From positions 2,914,001-2,978,000 of the forward strand of contig NC_089455.1 in NCBI RefSeq assembly GCF_026210795.1: 64,000 nucleotides of DNA, in the 5' to 3' direction. This DNA is from Rhizophagus irregularis. Lineage: Eukaryota > Glomeromycota > Glomeromycetes > Glomerales > Glomeraceae. Of the stretch, positions 45,909-57,753 are shown piece by piece. Made by a program: the position numbers and the translations under genes. Numbering within the stretch: position 1 is the first letter of the stretch; each line of letters starts with the position of its first letter. A model generated the notes under the pieces. The model made no database searches. It worked only from the letters and a program-made list of their open reading frames with translations, and had not been told where the DNA came from.

Positions 45909-46146
45909 GTTGTGGTGCGTTTTTTTTTTGTGCACTTGCTCAGAGATAGGAGGATCTAAGGAGCTCAGGAGTCAGGACTACCCGCAAGGATGCGCCCCAT
46001 GCTCTTACACCAAACCTACTATAACCCAGGAGGGTAACATTATACCAACCACAGACCCGAGGAAGTCCCCTTTTGAGTGACCACACAAGGTTAAATTAGG
46101 CTTTTATATTTGAAAACCCCACCTAGCTGTAATGAGGTTGTGGTGC
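45909..46146 (-). mobile_element. SINE-like retroposon with 10-bp target duplication
   Basis: A 218-bp body (45919-46136) lies between identical 10-bp copies of GTTGTGGTGC (45909-45918 and 46137-46146). On the minus strand it ends GAGCAAGTGCACAAAAAAAAAAC directly before the target copy, that is, with an A-tail, as expected for target-primed retroposition. The body is much more GC-rich than its surroundings (GGGGCGCATCCTTGCGGGT, CCTCCTGGGTTATAG) and non-coding. GGTTTGGTGTAAGAGCATGG resembles a pol III A-box region, but I cannot establish a tRNA or 5S origin. Confidence 0.75.
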
Positions 46147-46259
46147 ATTTTTTCGTTTCGTACGTCTTTTGTCAATTTAAATTCTAAATGCCGGCCCAAT
46201 GCAATAATGACGGCAAATTTTGTGACCTTGATAAGTTCTCCTTAACGTACAGTGGGGTG

Positions 46260-46358
46260 TACGATATTAAGGTACGAACTGGCCCAAGTTTAGGAGTTAT
46301 GCACTTGCACGTGATAACGTTAATGTTAACTCCGGCCAGTTCGTACGTTAATATCGTA
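46260..46358. repeat. 99-bp hairpin with 25-bp arms
   Basis: Arms 46260-46284 and 46334-46358 begin TACGATATTAA and end ACGAACTGGCC; they are complementary at 24 of 25 positions. GGAGTTA and TAACTCC form a nested second stem. The 84-codon frame at 46188-46442 runs through it and has no other support. Confidence 0.85.
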
Positions 46359-46500
46359 TATATACTGAACATGGGTCCAAGCCATTACGACACATTACAC
46401 CAGTTCGGCATTACACCTCTTTTCACGAAGCATCATCTATAAAATTTACCCGTTATTGAAATTTGATTCCATAATCATTACACATGATTTTTCGCTTGCA

Positions 46501-46552
<52 letters not shown>
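46501..46552. repeat. (ATT)n microsatellite
   Basis: About 16 consecutive ATT units, 120 bp beyond the 3' end of the minus-strand crinkler-type gene. Confidence 0.95.
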
Positions 46553-46675
46553 TAAAGAAATACATTACTTTTCATAACGCAAACTAGTTAATACTATCTA
46601 TATTATGTTTTTTGATACATTATCTATAGCTGTGATATACAATAATATAAAAATAAATTTATTTTTTTCCAAATA

Positions 46676-48979
46676 TTATATTTCAGTAGAATACTCATAA
46701 ATAACCATTTTGTTGTTACGATTACTCCACCATCCTGCGATTAAATTAATTTTTGTAAATAAATGATCGTGATAAAAATGTGCAACATTAAGATTAGTTT
46801 GTAATTGAGAACGGGATGGCCAGTGAGGTTGTTCCACATAATTATCTTCACATGTGAAATGAACTATCCAAGTTTCAGTCGCAGAGAATAGTCTTGCATA
46901 ATCAAGAGCCCGTTGAAAAGGTTCATCAAGATCGTTAGTATCTGCTGTCGCCAAAAGCTCGAGAACGATTTTTTCGTCAAAAGGCGTATCAATTACTATA
47001 TCACTATATCTATGTTTTTTGTCGCCATTAGATATAAGGTGCCATTGGCCAGTGACTTCAAAGTTTGCTACGCCAAGCCAATTTCGTAAGATTCGATATA
47101 GCTCTGCGTCGTAAACGCTTTCTCTAGGAACGTGTTGGTTTCGCTTACCATTGACCCGCACTTTAGCAGTCTTGAATGAACGGAAGCTCGCAAGACTAAT
47201 GATATCCTTGTCAAATGATTTGACAGCAAACTTTAAGGTAAATAAAGTGTCCAGATATTGAGAATCTTTATAGAAAGGGATCTCTTCCCTTGGACGAGAT
47301 GGAAATACATTAGGGATTACACGCTGAACGATTAGCCAGCGCACCAAGGGGAGAAGAAAGTTTGAAAAATCCAGCATGTTCTCCGGGTACCAGAACACCT
47401 TCATAAGCTAGGTATTCTGCACTATTTATGTCAGTAGTGACGTTAATTTCATGTCCGAAATCTACTAAAAAATGATTCCGAAAAAAATTCACTGCATTCT
47501 TAGCTTCGGGATTCAGGAGAGTTCGGACCAAATTTCGGAATGTTACGTAATCAACAATCGCATTCATTAAAAAACTGACTTTGTAACGTTCCCACGTTTT
47601 ATAGTTTAAGATTTGTTCATTTAGTTCTCTGAGCAGGTTGTCTTCAATTGCACGCCCACAAATACAAACAAGGCCTGCATGCCTATAATATAATCAGTTA
47701 TTAGTTGGTAAAAAAGATATTTTATCTGGCCATTTTCACATACCCATTAGTCTGTTCAAAGATGTCCTCGATGATCCCCGATTCAAATTTCATTTTATTT
47801 TCCTCTTCGAACTCTCTGAACAACACTCGTACTTGCTCCAGATCAAAATTTGGATTACGTACCGAGTCCCTAATATTGAAGGGTGAAGTTGGCTGTGTGC
47901 TTGAATCGAGATGCAGGATGCTGAATGTACCAATTACGACGATAGCTTGAATAACATAGGAATCAATATTATTCCTGATAGCGCGAAGAATTCCCGGGAA
48001 ATCGGTGCGAAGACGTTCATCCATTTTGTATATTCTATCGAATTCATCAAAAAAAAGAATAATACGAGCATCAGGATTCTTTTCTTTTTCTTTCCAGCCT
48101 GTTATGCTAAAATAACGAAGGAAATCTTCAGCAGTTTTTATATCTGTGCAGGATTCCAAGTATTCACTAGAGCGTTTATAAATAGAGATATTTGTGCCGA
48201 GTGAATTCCAGAAGCCTCCGGCATAATCGATAATTTGCTCGAAAGATAAGCTAAGAGAGGACGGCAAGTTAGAAAGTGTACAGAGCAGTTATCCAGCAAC
48301 AAGAACTGAACTTACTAGTTGCACACATAACTTGACTCTTCCAATACTGATATTGCTCTCATCACGCGCGTGGACTTTCCAGACGCCCGTGTTCCATATA
48401 ACATTATGAAAGAATATTCCTCGATTTTCCTAAATAGTAAATCCTGTTGTTCTTGTCCTGCTGGATCCACAAAATAATGGGAAGACCAGTCAGTTTCTCG
48501 TAATGTGCTGTTGACTTTCCATGTCTTCTTCAATGCTTCCGAAGTTTTCAGTCTTTTTCTATTGGGCTCTAATGGTTGGTGAGCTGAAACGACACGATAA
48601 CGCGAATGTGTTTTTTTTGGGCGGGTAAGAAGCAGGAGAGAAAAGCACAAGAATAAGTAAGTATTCGGTATTATTGGCGAATATGACACGGTGTGAGTGA
48701 GAATGAAGTTCGCTCACCTCCTTGAATCTCTTTAATCAACCTTTCGATTTTTTTTGCTGGCCCACCTGGTACACCCCACCTTTCAAAATCCACAGCAGCT
48801 AACTCAAGAAAAGAATCACCATCAACTTTTTGAGTATCAGTGATAGTATCTATGTGAACATCAATATCCTTTAGCCTCGCTTTCAAAAATTCGTTAAGTC
48901 GTCCAGTACTCCATCCTTTCACCACTTCAATAGTTAGATCAGATACAGCACCAGTTGAGGAACCTGCAACGTTAGACAT
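46676..48979 (-). pseudogene. Crinkler-type SAM-like/NTPase/nuclease gene with a frameshift
   Basis: Exons 48979-48718, 48583-48316, 48250-47744 and 47682-46676 have GT-AG borders and matching phases. Residues about 20-86 (GWSTGRLNEFLKARLKDI, then FERWGVPGGPAKKIERL) look like a SAM-type helical domain. The NTPase has Walker A GTRASGKST (151-159) and Walker B IILFFDEF with Asp245-Glu246. The C-terminal part resembles a PD-(D/E)XK nuclease (YSDIVIDTPFDEKIVLELL) in which I see Glu but no following Lys. The last exon changes frame within 47310-47404, close to 47340: one base too many, or two too few. As read, the nuclease part is not translated in phase with the NTPase. It may be a recent pseudogene, a sequencing error, or an allele. 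Crinkler-type effectors of this layout are numerous in Rhizophagus. Some are thought to act in the nucleus; the role here is unknown. Confidence 0.75.
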
Positions 48980-50110
48980 GCTTGATGTGAAAAAGAGTAG
49001 CACGAATAGATGAAATTAGAAAAAAAGAATTTTTTCGAGAAATTGTACTCATCAGTTGATCACTGGTGAATAGAATATAAACACTGAGATAAATATAATC
49101 TTGTCATACTTTCACATGATCATAACTAACTGTGATTTCCACAGCGTACCCTACAAAAATGTCACAATATAAAAACACGTGACTGTTTTTTGTCACATTC
49201 GTCACACCCTTCCTTGTTTCCATTTGGTAATCACAGTTACTCTGTTAACTGCGCCCGGGGTGCAAAAAATTTTCAGGCAAAATTATAATTTTTTCAGATT
49301 AATTTTTAATTTTTAATTCAGGCTAAAGTAAAATTATATTACACTAAAATTTTATTTCAATTAAACAAAGTTTTATTGTTTTTTAATTAATAATAAAAAA
49401 GATTACAAAAAAAATATATAACAATTATTTTAGCTATACTATAAATAATTAGAATTATATGTATCTATTATCTATAAATAATGTGTTTGCATTAAAAAGA
49501 ATGCTTAGATTACCTTGATGTGTATTACTTCCAAATTCTTTTGATTTAGAGTTTTAGGATAATTGGAAAATTCTTTTTCATTCATATTTATCAAGTTAAA
49601 CGTATTGTGTAGTGGCAATCAGATGACAAATAATAAGGGGTGACAAATATGATTAAAAAACGCGTTTTTTCTGTCATGTGATCATGTGACAATTAAACAT
49701 CACGTATCTAAATTTGAAAAGTATGTAATACTATTTTCATTGAACAGAAATTTGGCAAAATAAATATTGTCACGCATTATGCATCATTTGAACATTTATT
49801 ATATCGCACTTTACCGCCCAGCTGCGCTAATTTGAATTCAAGGATTTAAATAAAAATTGCCACGTTTGTTACAAATTACCAAAAAGAAAAGCAAGTTGGT
49901 CACTTGGATACTGATCTGTTAATGTATTTTCTTTTAATATCTCTAAGTTTTTTTACATATATAGTTAACGATATTTAAATTAGTTTATCTACTTAAAAAC
50001 GCTCTAAAAAAACAACGTTTTAATGTGTGATTCAAAATTACAATTAATTATTGATGATAACATTTTATTATGGATAAAAAATAAATGATTTAGACAATAA
50101 TTCAATAATT
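48980..50110. other. Spacer between the crinkler and WASP genes
   Basis: Contains the crinkler promoter side and the WASP 3' side; no gene. A perfect 16-bp palindrome AAAAAACGCGTTTTTT lies near 49656-49671, followed by CATGTGATCATGTGACA. A GC-richer patch with TGTCAC repeats is at 49160-49260. Confidence 0.5.
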
Positions 50111-52394
50111 TTACTCCGTATCCCATTCATCATCGTCGTCAGCATCTGTGGATCAATAGAAAATTAGCAATTAATCAATATTTATCAAAAAAAAAAAATT
50201 CATTGTATCTCGTATAACTTACCGGATTCATCACTTCCCATATCTTTATTGAGTTTCTTTAACGCATCAGCTAAAGTTTTTGCCAAATTAGTGTCATTTC
50301 CGCTTGGACTTGAAGGTTCTTCTGTGAAAGTTGATTGACGAACAGGTTCACCAACCTAATAGGAAATATATTAGTCATAATGGGTTATTTTTTAAAAATT
50401 ACCTAACAAAATAAGTGTCACATTTTACTTACAGTTTTCAAACCACCACCACTAAATCCACCCCTACTACGAATAGCTTCCATTAAGTTAACCCTAGAAT
50501 CTGGTTGAGGAGCTTCACGTGAAAGAGTTGTTGTTGGTGGCTGTGGTGGTGGTGGTGGTGGTCCTCCTGCCGGAGGAGGAGGAGGAGGCGGTGGTGGTCC
50601 TCCTGTTGGAGGAGGAGGTGGTGGAGGCGGTGGTGGAGGTCCTCCTGTTGGAGGAGGAGGTGGGGGAGGCGGTACCCCCCCGGTTGAAGGTGGTGCAGGT
50701 TGAGGAGCTACACGAGTTGGTGGAAGCGGTGGAGGCACCGGACTTGAATTAGTTACTCTCGCAGGTGGAATTGGTGGGGGAGTATTGTTAAAAGTAGGCG
50801 GACGAACAGGAGGTGGAGGTGGAGGTACAGTTACAGGTTGTTGAGGAGTGGAACGTGAGGGAATAGTAGGTGGAATAGGTGGAGGTGAAGGAGCACTAGT
50901 TGGAGGAGGTGGAGGTGGAGGTGGATGTGGAGTAGGAGTAGGAGATATTTTAGGCGAAAAAGATGGTGAAGCTGGTGGAGAAACATAATTAACTTTCGCA
51001 GGAGATGGGGGCTGAAGTGAATCACGAATTGGAGTAGTAGGCCCTGTAACTGGTCTACGAGCAGGCGGTGGTGGTGGCGATTTCTTTTTAGGAGGTGGTG
51101 GTGCAGCACGTCTTGTTGGTTGCGGCGGGGGTCCTTTCTTAGCTTGTTTACGAGTTTCTTTCTTATTATTTGTATTATTTGTTTCAAGAAATTTATTAAT
51201 GAAATCAAAGTTTTGTGCTATGTCTTCCTGTAAGTAATAATGAATCAAATCAAATTAATTTAAATCTAAGTATTATAATAACCAAAACTATTACCATAAA
51301 ATAACATTAACCTTGCTAACACCATATTCTCCTAATTGATCAATCACGTTTTTCCATTCAGGATTGATGTTTTGAACCTATATAATAATAATAATAATAT
51401 ACAAAAAGAATTAAACTCTTATTATTTAATTTTACCAAAAAACTTACATATACTTACATCAAACCCTTTCTGTTCATCCCATCCAATGTGTCCGAGATGT
51501 CTAATTATGTAAAAATTTTAAAGGTTAATATTTTTATTTCCAAATATGCGTATACATGTTTACGTATATATATATAATGTTATTATAGATCAAAGTTCTT
51601 GCCTAAATTCTGTAGGTGCCCCGATATCTGATTTATCGATTTTAGGTTTCTTTTTCTTCTTTTTTCCACCAAAGAATCCACCACCATTTTTATTTTCTTT
51701 TTGAGATTTCTTGGCTGTATATAAAATAATCGAAATAAATTTTTATGAATAATTGGTTAATAAAGATAAAATTATATAATAACATACATTTTGAAGGAAG
51801 TTTTTCTCTATTAATAACTCTTTTGTAAAAGCTTTTGGCTTCTTGTTCATTAGCGAAAGAAAAAGCGGCAAGAGATTCCTATATTAAAAAAAGAATGGAA
51901 TTAATACAATTAATTTTATCACTGAAAGACCAAAAATTATTGCACCTACATCGAGAGCAAAAGTATGAAAAAATGGAGTTTCCTCAGTATATTGGAAATC
52001 TTTATAGAGTTCTTGTTCCCATATTATACCACGTTCTCCCTAAATCAAATAGAATGACAAAATGTTAAAATAACGATTGAGAACGAGAAACTCTGAATAA
52101 TAAAAACAAACTTACAAGTAAGTCAACGACTTTGAAAAAAAACGAATTCTTTGAATTATCCCTAACAAAACCAACTGCTCCCATAATTTTAGTATATGTC
52201 CAAGCATTTGGATCAGGATACGCAACATAAAGTCGGGCAACTGTCGCGGTCAAAATTTTCTATAAATGACGAAAATATGTTTGAATTGATAGTAACAAAC
52301 TTCAAAAAAAGAAGAAAAAAAGTCTTACATCTCCGGACAGGGCCTTCTTTATCATTGCCTTATCCTCAGGTTTCTGGAGGGTAACTGAAGGCAT
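50111..52394 (-). CDS. WASP/Las17 actin nucleation-promoting factor, 10 exons, 524 aa
   Basis: Exons 52394-52329, 52259-52116, 52039-51950, 51878-51788, 51714-51603, 51500-51458, 51377-51312, 51227-50433, 50355-50223 and 50145-50111 close in phase. WASP proteins activate Arp2/3 at sites of endocytosis and polarised growth. WH1 covers about 1-130 (VARLYVAYPDPNAWTYTKI, IIWEQELYKDF, FFHTFALD). After a Lys-rich basic stretch, IGAPTEFRHLGHIGWD matches the CRIB consensus for Rho-type GTPase binding. A long proline-rich part follows, then a WH2 motif (NLMEAIRSRGGF and GGLKTV) and an acidic tail DDDDEWDTE with the conserved Trp. The fifth intron starts GC (AG|GCAAGA) instead of GT and splits the CRIB. 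Yeast Las17 lacks a CRIB, so this protein is closer to the animal layout. It is complete, with no disruption. Confidence 0.92.
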
Positions 52395-52999
52395 AATGGT
52401 TTTCGTCGGTAAAATATTTTTTTAGTTGATATTATCGGTTGTAAAATGAATCAAACAACTATAAATACTTTTGGTGATGTAACACTGTTACGTTACATAG
52501 CTGCAAACCGGGTCTTGGCTGCGGCAAAGCCAATTTGCTTGGCTACTGCGATACACCTATTTTAGACCATGTATTACACAAGTTTGAAAATTACGGCAAC
52601 TTCTACGAATTACGGCACAACACTAGCTACAATTTATAAGTCAATTTATTAATATTAATGGTAGGGCATCAAATTACATTTTCAGAATATTTGGCGGGAA
52701 ATTGGTTGACATATAATGAAAATTTCGGAATACTTCGGAAGTTATAGAAGCCTTATTTTACAAAATAAAGTTCTTATATTTTTTTGACAATAAAAAAAAA
52801 TAGGATTAGCTAAGATTGTACAATTTTCACTATGTTTATAAGGCATTTACAGAAAATTAACTATTCAAGAAAATAAAAGGAAATTTCCCAATACAACAAC
52901 ATTATTCAAGATATTGACGCGGAATTTTGGTTCTCTCGTTACAATCTCCTATATTAGAAAATTTGCATTTTTTTCGTTCTTCCATGATAGTAGTAATAG
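52395..52999. other. Spacer upstream of the WASP gene
   Basis: Likely WASP promoter. It contains a small hairpin, TTGGCTGCGGCAAAGCCAA, near 52516-52534. No gene. Confidence 0.5.
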
Positions 53000-53465
53000 C
53001 GCGTTTTTCTGCAATTTGCTCAATCCCAGCATACCAAGTGTAGAGATGCAATCGTAAAAAAAAGACTTTTTATTCATCCCATCATCAGATTTATCTATTG
53101 CCACTTGAAGACCATCCAGAACAATAATTACGTTCAGATCAGAGAACTTTTGATCGCAATGTTTGGCAATTCTACGTAATACCTCTGCTGCGTTACACTA
53201 TATCGATCCTTAAAATCGTTCCGGCTGCTTCAAGCATCCGATTACTAATTGCACTAGAGCTATTAGTTTCTACCATTCGAAGTAGTTTAGTCTCATTTTC
53301 AAACGATAGATTAAATACAAGAGCAGACTCTAAACGATCTTGTAAGTCAGTATCATTTGTACATTTAATTAGCAATTTCGGCAATTCTTGTGCGAATGAA
53401 GTATTGCGGTATTTTTGTTTGTCAAGTCGCTTAGCCCCCACTGTTCGAAACGAATATGATTTCAA
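53000..53465 (-). pseudogene. Fragment of a crinkler-related NTPase gene
   Basis: The minus frame at 53465-53193 reads YRNTSFAQELPKLLIKCTND, then RLESALVFNLSFENETKLL and SSSAISNRMLEAAG. It then meets a stop, and a second frame from about 53195 to 53050 reads RRIAKHCDQKFSDLNVIIVLDG, followed by DKSDDGMNKKSFFYDC. The NxSFEN and VIIVLDG pieces resemble the strand-and-Walker-B part of the NTPases in crinkler and related effector families. Neither a Walker A nor a complete frame was found. Stops and missing ends mark it as a decayed copy. The family assignment is from memory of such sequences and needs a profile search. Confidence 0.45.
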
Positions 53466-53803
53466 CCTTAAGTATTTCTTTCAAAGCACCCGAGGCTTGA
53501 AGTCCCAAGAGTAACCACTACCCTCGAGGTCTAATTTTTCAGGCAGAATATGTGACTAAATAATAAGATAGATGCGTAATTTTTCGGTCGTACGATTGAC
53601 CTAATTTGACTAATGTGGCTTTTTGTGAAAAAAATTCCAGACTTGTCATCACGAGAATGGCACTTATTATTACACATCTTCCGTAGTAATAAATAACAGG
53701 AATAAGGGTCAATTTTATTTTACCAATATAAAAGTACTAGCTTTATAGTAGATGAAGCACAAATTTTTATTTTTTGAATCTAAAGGTAAATTTATTGATA
53801 AAA

Positions 53804-56800
53804 TTAATTAATACTTAAAATCTCAAAAATTCCTATTAAAATTATTTCAACACCAAAATGAAACAAAATATTCCAAACAATTTGATATAAATACTTAGGT
53901 GAAAACACTGTCCAAATAAATAAGTGATTTCTTAAAATCATAACTCCAACAGATAATATAAATAATACGATAGAATGAAATAGTGATGTATATATAAAAT
54001 AATCTAAAAATAATATTGTATTTAAAGATGATAAATCCTTAGCATTATTTTCTTGCATTGTTTTATCACTACCTTTATCGTCGACTTTTCTGATGTTATC
54101 ATCATTATTTGTTTTTTTTGTTAATTTCCATCTCATTAGAATCTCTTTTCTTAAAATGACACTAGCAAAACACCACCAAATAGGTCCACTCCAATTCCCC
54201 CAAAAAGTTGTTAATCCAACTAATACTACGTTATAGTCATTAATACCGGTATATGAATGACTTATATCGATAGATGATAACGAATTAGAATTACCCAAAG
54301 AAAAGAATGATAAAAACTCAAATGATATAAGAAAAAAATTACATGATAAAGGTGTTAATAAAAAATTATCATCATTATAATATATAAATAAATAAAATTG
54401 TATAAAATATAATCCATATAATGGTACGTTATGTGGTCTTGATAATAATATAAATAAATATGTTATTAAACATAATATTATTTTTGGAAACTTTCTTATC
54501 TCTGAACCTATTAGAATAATATAACAACAAACTAAATTATTGCCAAACAAAAAAAAAAGAAATTTCAAAATTAAAAAAAGTATTTACCCTTTTCCAATTG
54601 GTTTTTTACAATTATACCAAGCTGACATAGTACAAGACTTACAATAAGTAGCACATAAATAAGTCTTGCAAGTGTTATAATTTGAGTTGTCCTAACAATA
54701 AAAGAAATCAATTCGAATAATTTAGGAAACAATTCTACGCCTCCATCTATTTCCAACTTATATTTAGTTACCGATATTGAGATAATTATTACTATCAGCT
54801 GTGTAAATCGTTGTAAAATAAATGACAACACAGAATTTCTACGTGAATTATTATTAATGTATAATTTGCGAATTTCTCTTAATGTAATTATAGTTAATGC
54901 AGAACTCGTTACAAAATATAATATCCACATTAATTTGATGTAAGATGTATTAAGATAAAATTTCAAATCGATTGTTCCAGCAAATTTTTGTCCTAAAGTG
55001 TACAATGAATTAATATAATTAATAATAAATAAGAGAAGAATTTTATAACTTACCAGTCTGATTCCATGCTCTAATTAATCGAACTAACACCATTTGGCAC
55101 ATAAAAGTACATGCCTGTTTTATAAACAATGTCCGATTTTTCAATCTAAAACTGGGTTTACAATAATTACAGTTATTAATAATTCGACAATAACTACCTA
55201 TTCGGCTTTAAATTTACCTTAAAATGACAGAATAAATAAACATAGTCTGTATCCAATAATACCAGAATTGATGCTCTTCTTCAATATAACTACTTGCGAA
55301 CAATGTGATGCAAAATGCGATAATTCCAATTATACTAAGAAACTCTAAATGACTTCGTTGACTTTTACTTCCATCTTGGTTATCAAATCGTTTATTCCAC
55401 TGAATATACGTAACCAACATAATTTTAATATAATTAAATACAGAAAGTATCATAAAGAACAATCCTATGAACATTGAAGTAGTATCATAATCACTAAAGC
55501 TTGATGCTAGACCCGAACCAGAATCTGTAACAAACTAAAATCAAGAATATTGTCATTAAAAATATTCTAAAATTCTAAATGAAAATTAACGTAATACCTT
55601 ATCATAAAATAACAAAGCATTATTGATATGGTTAATGTCATTGACTTCATTGAGTGATTTGTCGTGATAGTAATATGCCATAGAATATAAGCATTGTAAT
55701 CGTGCTTGATCATCATTAAAATCGCAATCCATTACGCTTGTAACGCTTGTAACATTAGGACTACGGTCAAACGATGGCCATGATGTTTTTAATATCCCAG
55801 ATAATTGATAAGCATTTAATTGCAATGCACGCAATTTATCCAAAGCTAGAGTAATATTTAAAAAATGCTAAATAAAAACGAATTAAAATGATTGAAAAGC
55901 CCCCAAAAAATTGAAGTAATTTACCATCAATATCGACCATCAGATCCAATAATAAGAGTCCCAAATTATTTTTTGGGATAGGAATTCCAAACAAGTAACT
56001 AATAGTTGGTACAAAGTCCACCTGATTTATAACTTTATAAAAACTCATTGAATGCTCGTCAAATGGCACACTAAAAGTTTCAGGAACTTGTTTCACGGAG
56101 TCGAATATAGAACTCATGAAGACAAATGCCTAGAAAACGATAAAAAAAACAATGAATTTATGATATACAAATTGGAGCCTCGTTTAGAGTAAAATTAAAG
56201 ATGGTCAGTCGGTCTTTCGGTCCTGGACAGTCCTGCCGGTCTTTGGGGGAATGCACCCTTGAATTTTTGGGACGCAGCAAGTATGGCTAAAGACCAATAA
56301 ATGTCAAAATTTGGCCTTTATACTTTTTTTTAAGACCAGCAACAAATATAGGTATTGGTAAAATAAAAACCTGCTTAGTTCTGAATTGGGTGATTAGATT
56401 GAGACCAAAATTTACCACTTTAAGGTCTTTAACCAGTTCTGTTGTGCCACTAAAAATTGGAAGCACACTTTTCCGAAAATTCTATAGACCATCAGGACCG
56501 ACAAATAAAATACATATGGTAACCTTACAGTAGATATTTCGCCAATAGATGAGCCACCATGATTTCCTGCCTTTACAAGAAATTCATTTGCTGCTTCAAT
56601 ATTGAGAATGTGATAAAATTTCGAAATTGATATATCGCGCACACCTCATTCATTCCATGATCTCCACATAACACAAACAGTGTAGGCTTTACGTTAGGGT
56701 CTTCTCTAATTCTTTTCTTATCCTGTTCTAATATGATCTCGTATATTATTTTTACAACTTCATCCATCTCACGTTGTTTTGGTACCATCAAATTACTATA

Positions 56801-57753
56801 TGGCCCAGTTGAGTGTCCGACATGGTCTAATCCAAGGTAATGAAATATCAGAACATCCCACCCAGGTTTTGATAATTGTGGAATTACGTTTCGAGTTACA
56901 TTAAGATCAACTTCAACCGTGTCCTGATTAATTATAAATTAAGATGCATATATGTGACATATAAAAGATAAAATATCGAAGAAATACATACCGTAGCAAA
57001 GAATGAAGTAGTTCCATCCGTTTCATGAAATAATCCAGGAAAAAGTTTTATCCAAGTATCGTCACCAAAAAATGATATTGACTTATTATTAACATTTTTT
57101 AATTGTACTAGCCAATTATCTTGGTCCGCTAAAGAAGAAGAAGTATCAGACTCCGCTATATTAAGAATTGCATCCAAAAAATTCGGTACAGTTCCTAGGA
57201 ATTAAATCGAAAATTAATATTTTATGCGGATCAAAAAAATATATAAATAATTATGTGTACCAGTTGTCAAAGCTTTAATTCGTGGTAAGGTAACAGTCGG
57301 AGCAGTCGCTATCGCTGTATAAGGAATTGCGCGTCGTTCTGCGACGAGACTAACGAATGATTAGAATTCATTATTATATCGCATATATTTAAATCACGAA
57401 TTTCATTTATTTACCTTTGGACAAATTCCATTCCAGAATTTTTTCCAAACACGAAATCACTATTAATAATATTTCAATTATGAATATGAACTTGAATATA
57501 TTTATATATTTAGCAAAAATTAAATGTGAGCAAACCTTCTTAACGCATCAATCAGCATGAAAACTAATCGATCAAATTTTGGCTCCAGAGGAGTTTTTTC
57601 TCCATTAGGTAATGGAGGTAATTCGTTTACTGTTGATAAACCTGATAAACTGGTTTTATACGGAAAAAATCCTTTTGCAAAGAAAAAAATGCCCAATAGT
57701 TGAAGTATTGAAATATTGAATAGAATTTGACACTTTTTTCGTGGAGAATACAT
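53804..57753 (-). CDS. LAS21: GPI ethanolamine-phosphate transferase, LAS21/PIGG type, 12 exons, 956 aa
   Basis: Exons run 57753-57536, 57459-57415, 57349-57261, 57194-56992, 56923-56645, 56570-56529, 56129-55925, 55845-55598, 55534-55218, 55145-55054, 54992-54588 and 54531-53804; all phases close. The enzyme adds ethanolamine phosphate to the second mannose of GPI anchors in the ER. Residues about 10-30 form a signal-anchor. The lumenal alkaline-phosphatase-like domain shows FMLIDALR (Asp69), TAPTVTLPRIKALTTG (probable nucleophile Thr106), FFGDDTWIKLFPGLF, HYLGLDHVGHSTGP, LCGDHGMNE and GNHGGSS. The C-terminal half holds several membrane segments, with RAWNQTGQKFAG, a typical family motif. 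The length is close to the human protein. PIGO/GPI13 is the main alternative; the GTVPNFLDAI and HSTGP context favours LAS21/PIGG. Intron 6 (399 nt) holds an insertion. Confidence 0.88.
56208..56510. mobile_element. Possible MITE in LAS21 intron 6
   Basis: Intron 6 is far longer than its neighbours. Its ends carry GTCGGTCCTGATGGTC (minus strand, near 56500) and, as inverted counterpart, GTCGGTCTTTCGGTCCTGGA (near 56212). The right part is GC-richer (CCGGTCTTTGGGGGAATGCA). No target duplication was identified. Confidence 0.4.

Noticed and set aside
45960-46040. Possible tRNA gene in the GC-rich patch
   Set aside because: No cloverleaf could be folded by eye; target duplication and A-tail identify it as a retroposon.
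46188-46442. 84-codon plus-strand frame
   Set aside because: It runs through the 99-bp hairpin and has no domain or splice context.
47911-48204. 97-codon plus-strand frame
   Set aside because: Shadow of crinkler exon 3, where the minus strand shows Walker B and correct phases.
50519-50752. 77-codon plus-strand frame rich in Val, Leu and Glu
   Set aside because: It is the antisense of the WASP proline-rich repeats; composition follows from the repeated codons.
50831-51208. 125-codon minus frame rich in His and Leu
   Set aside because: Out-of-frame reading of the same proline-rich exon, which is open in the WASP frame with matching intron phases.
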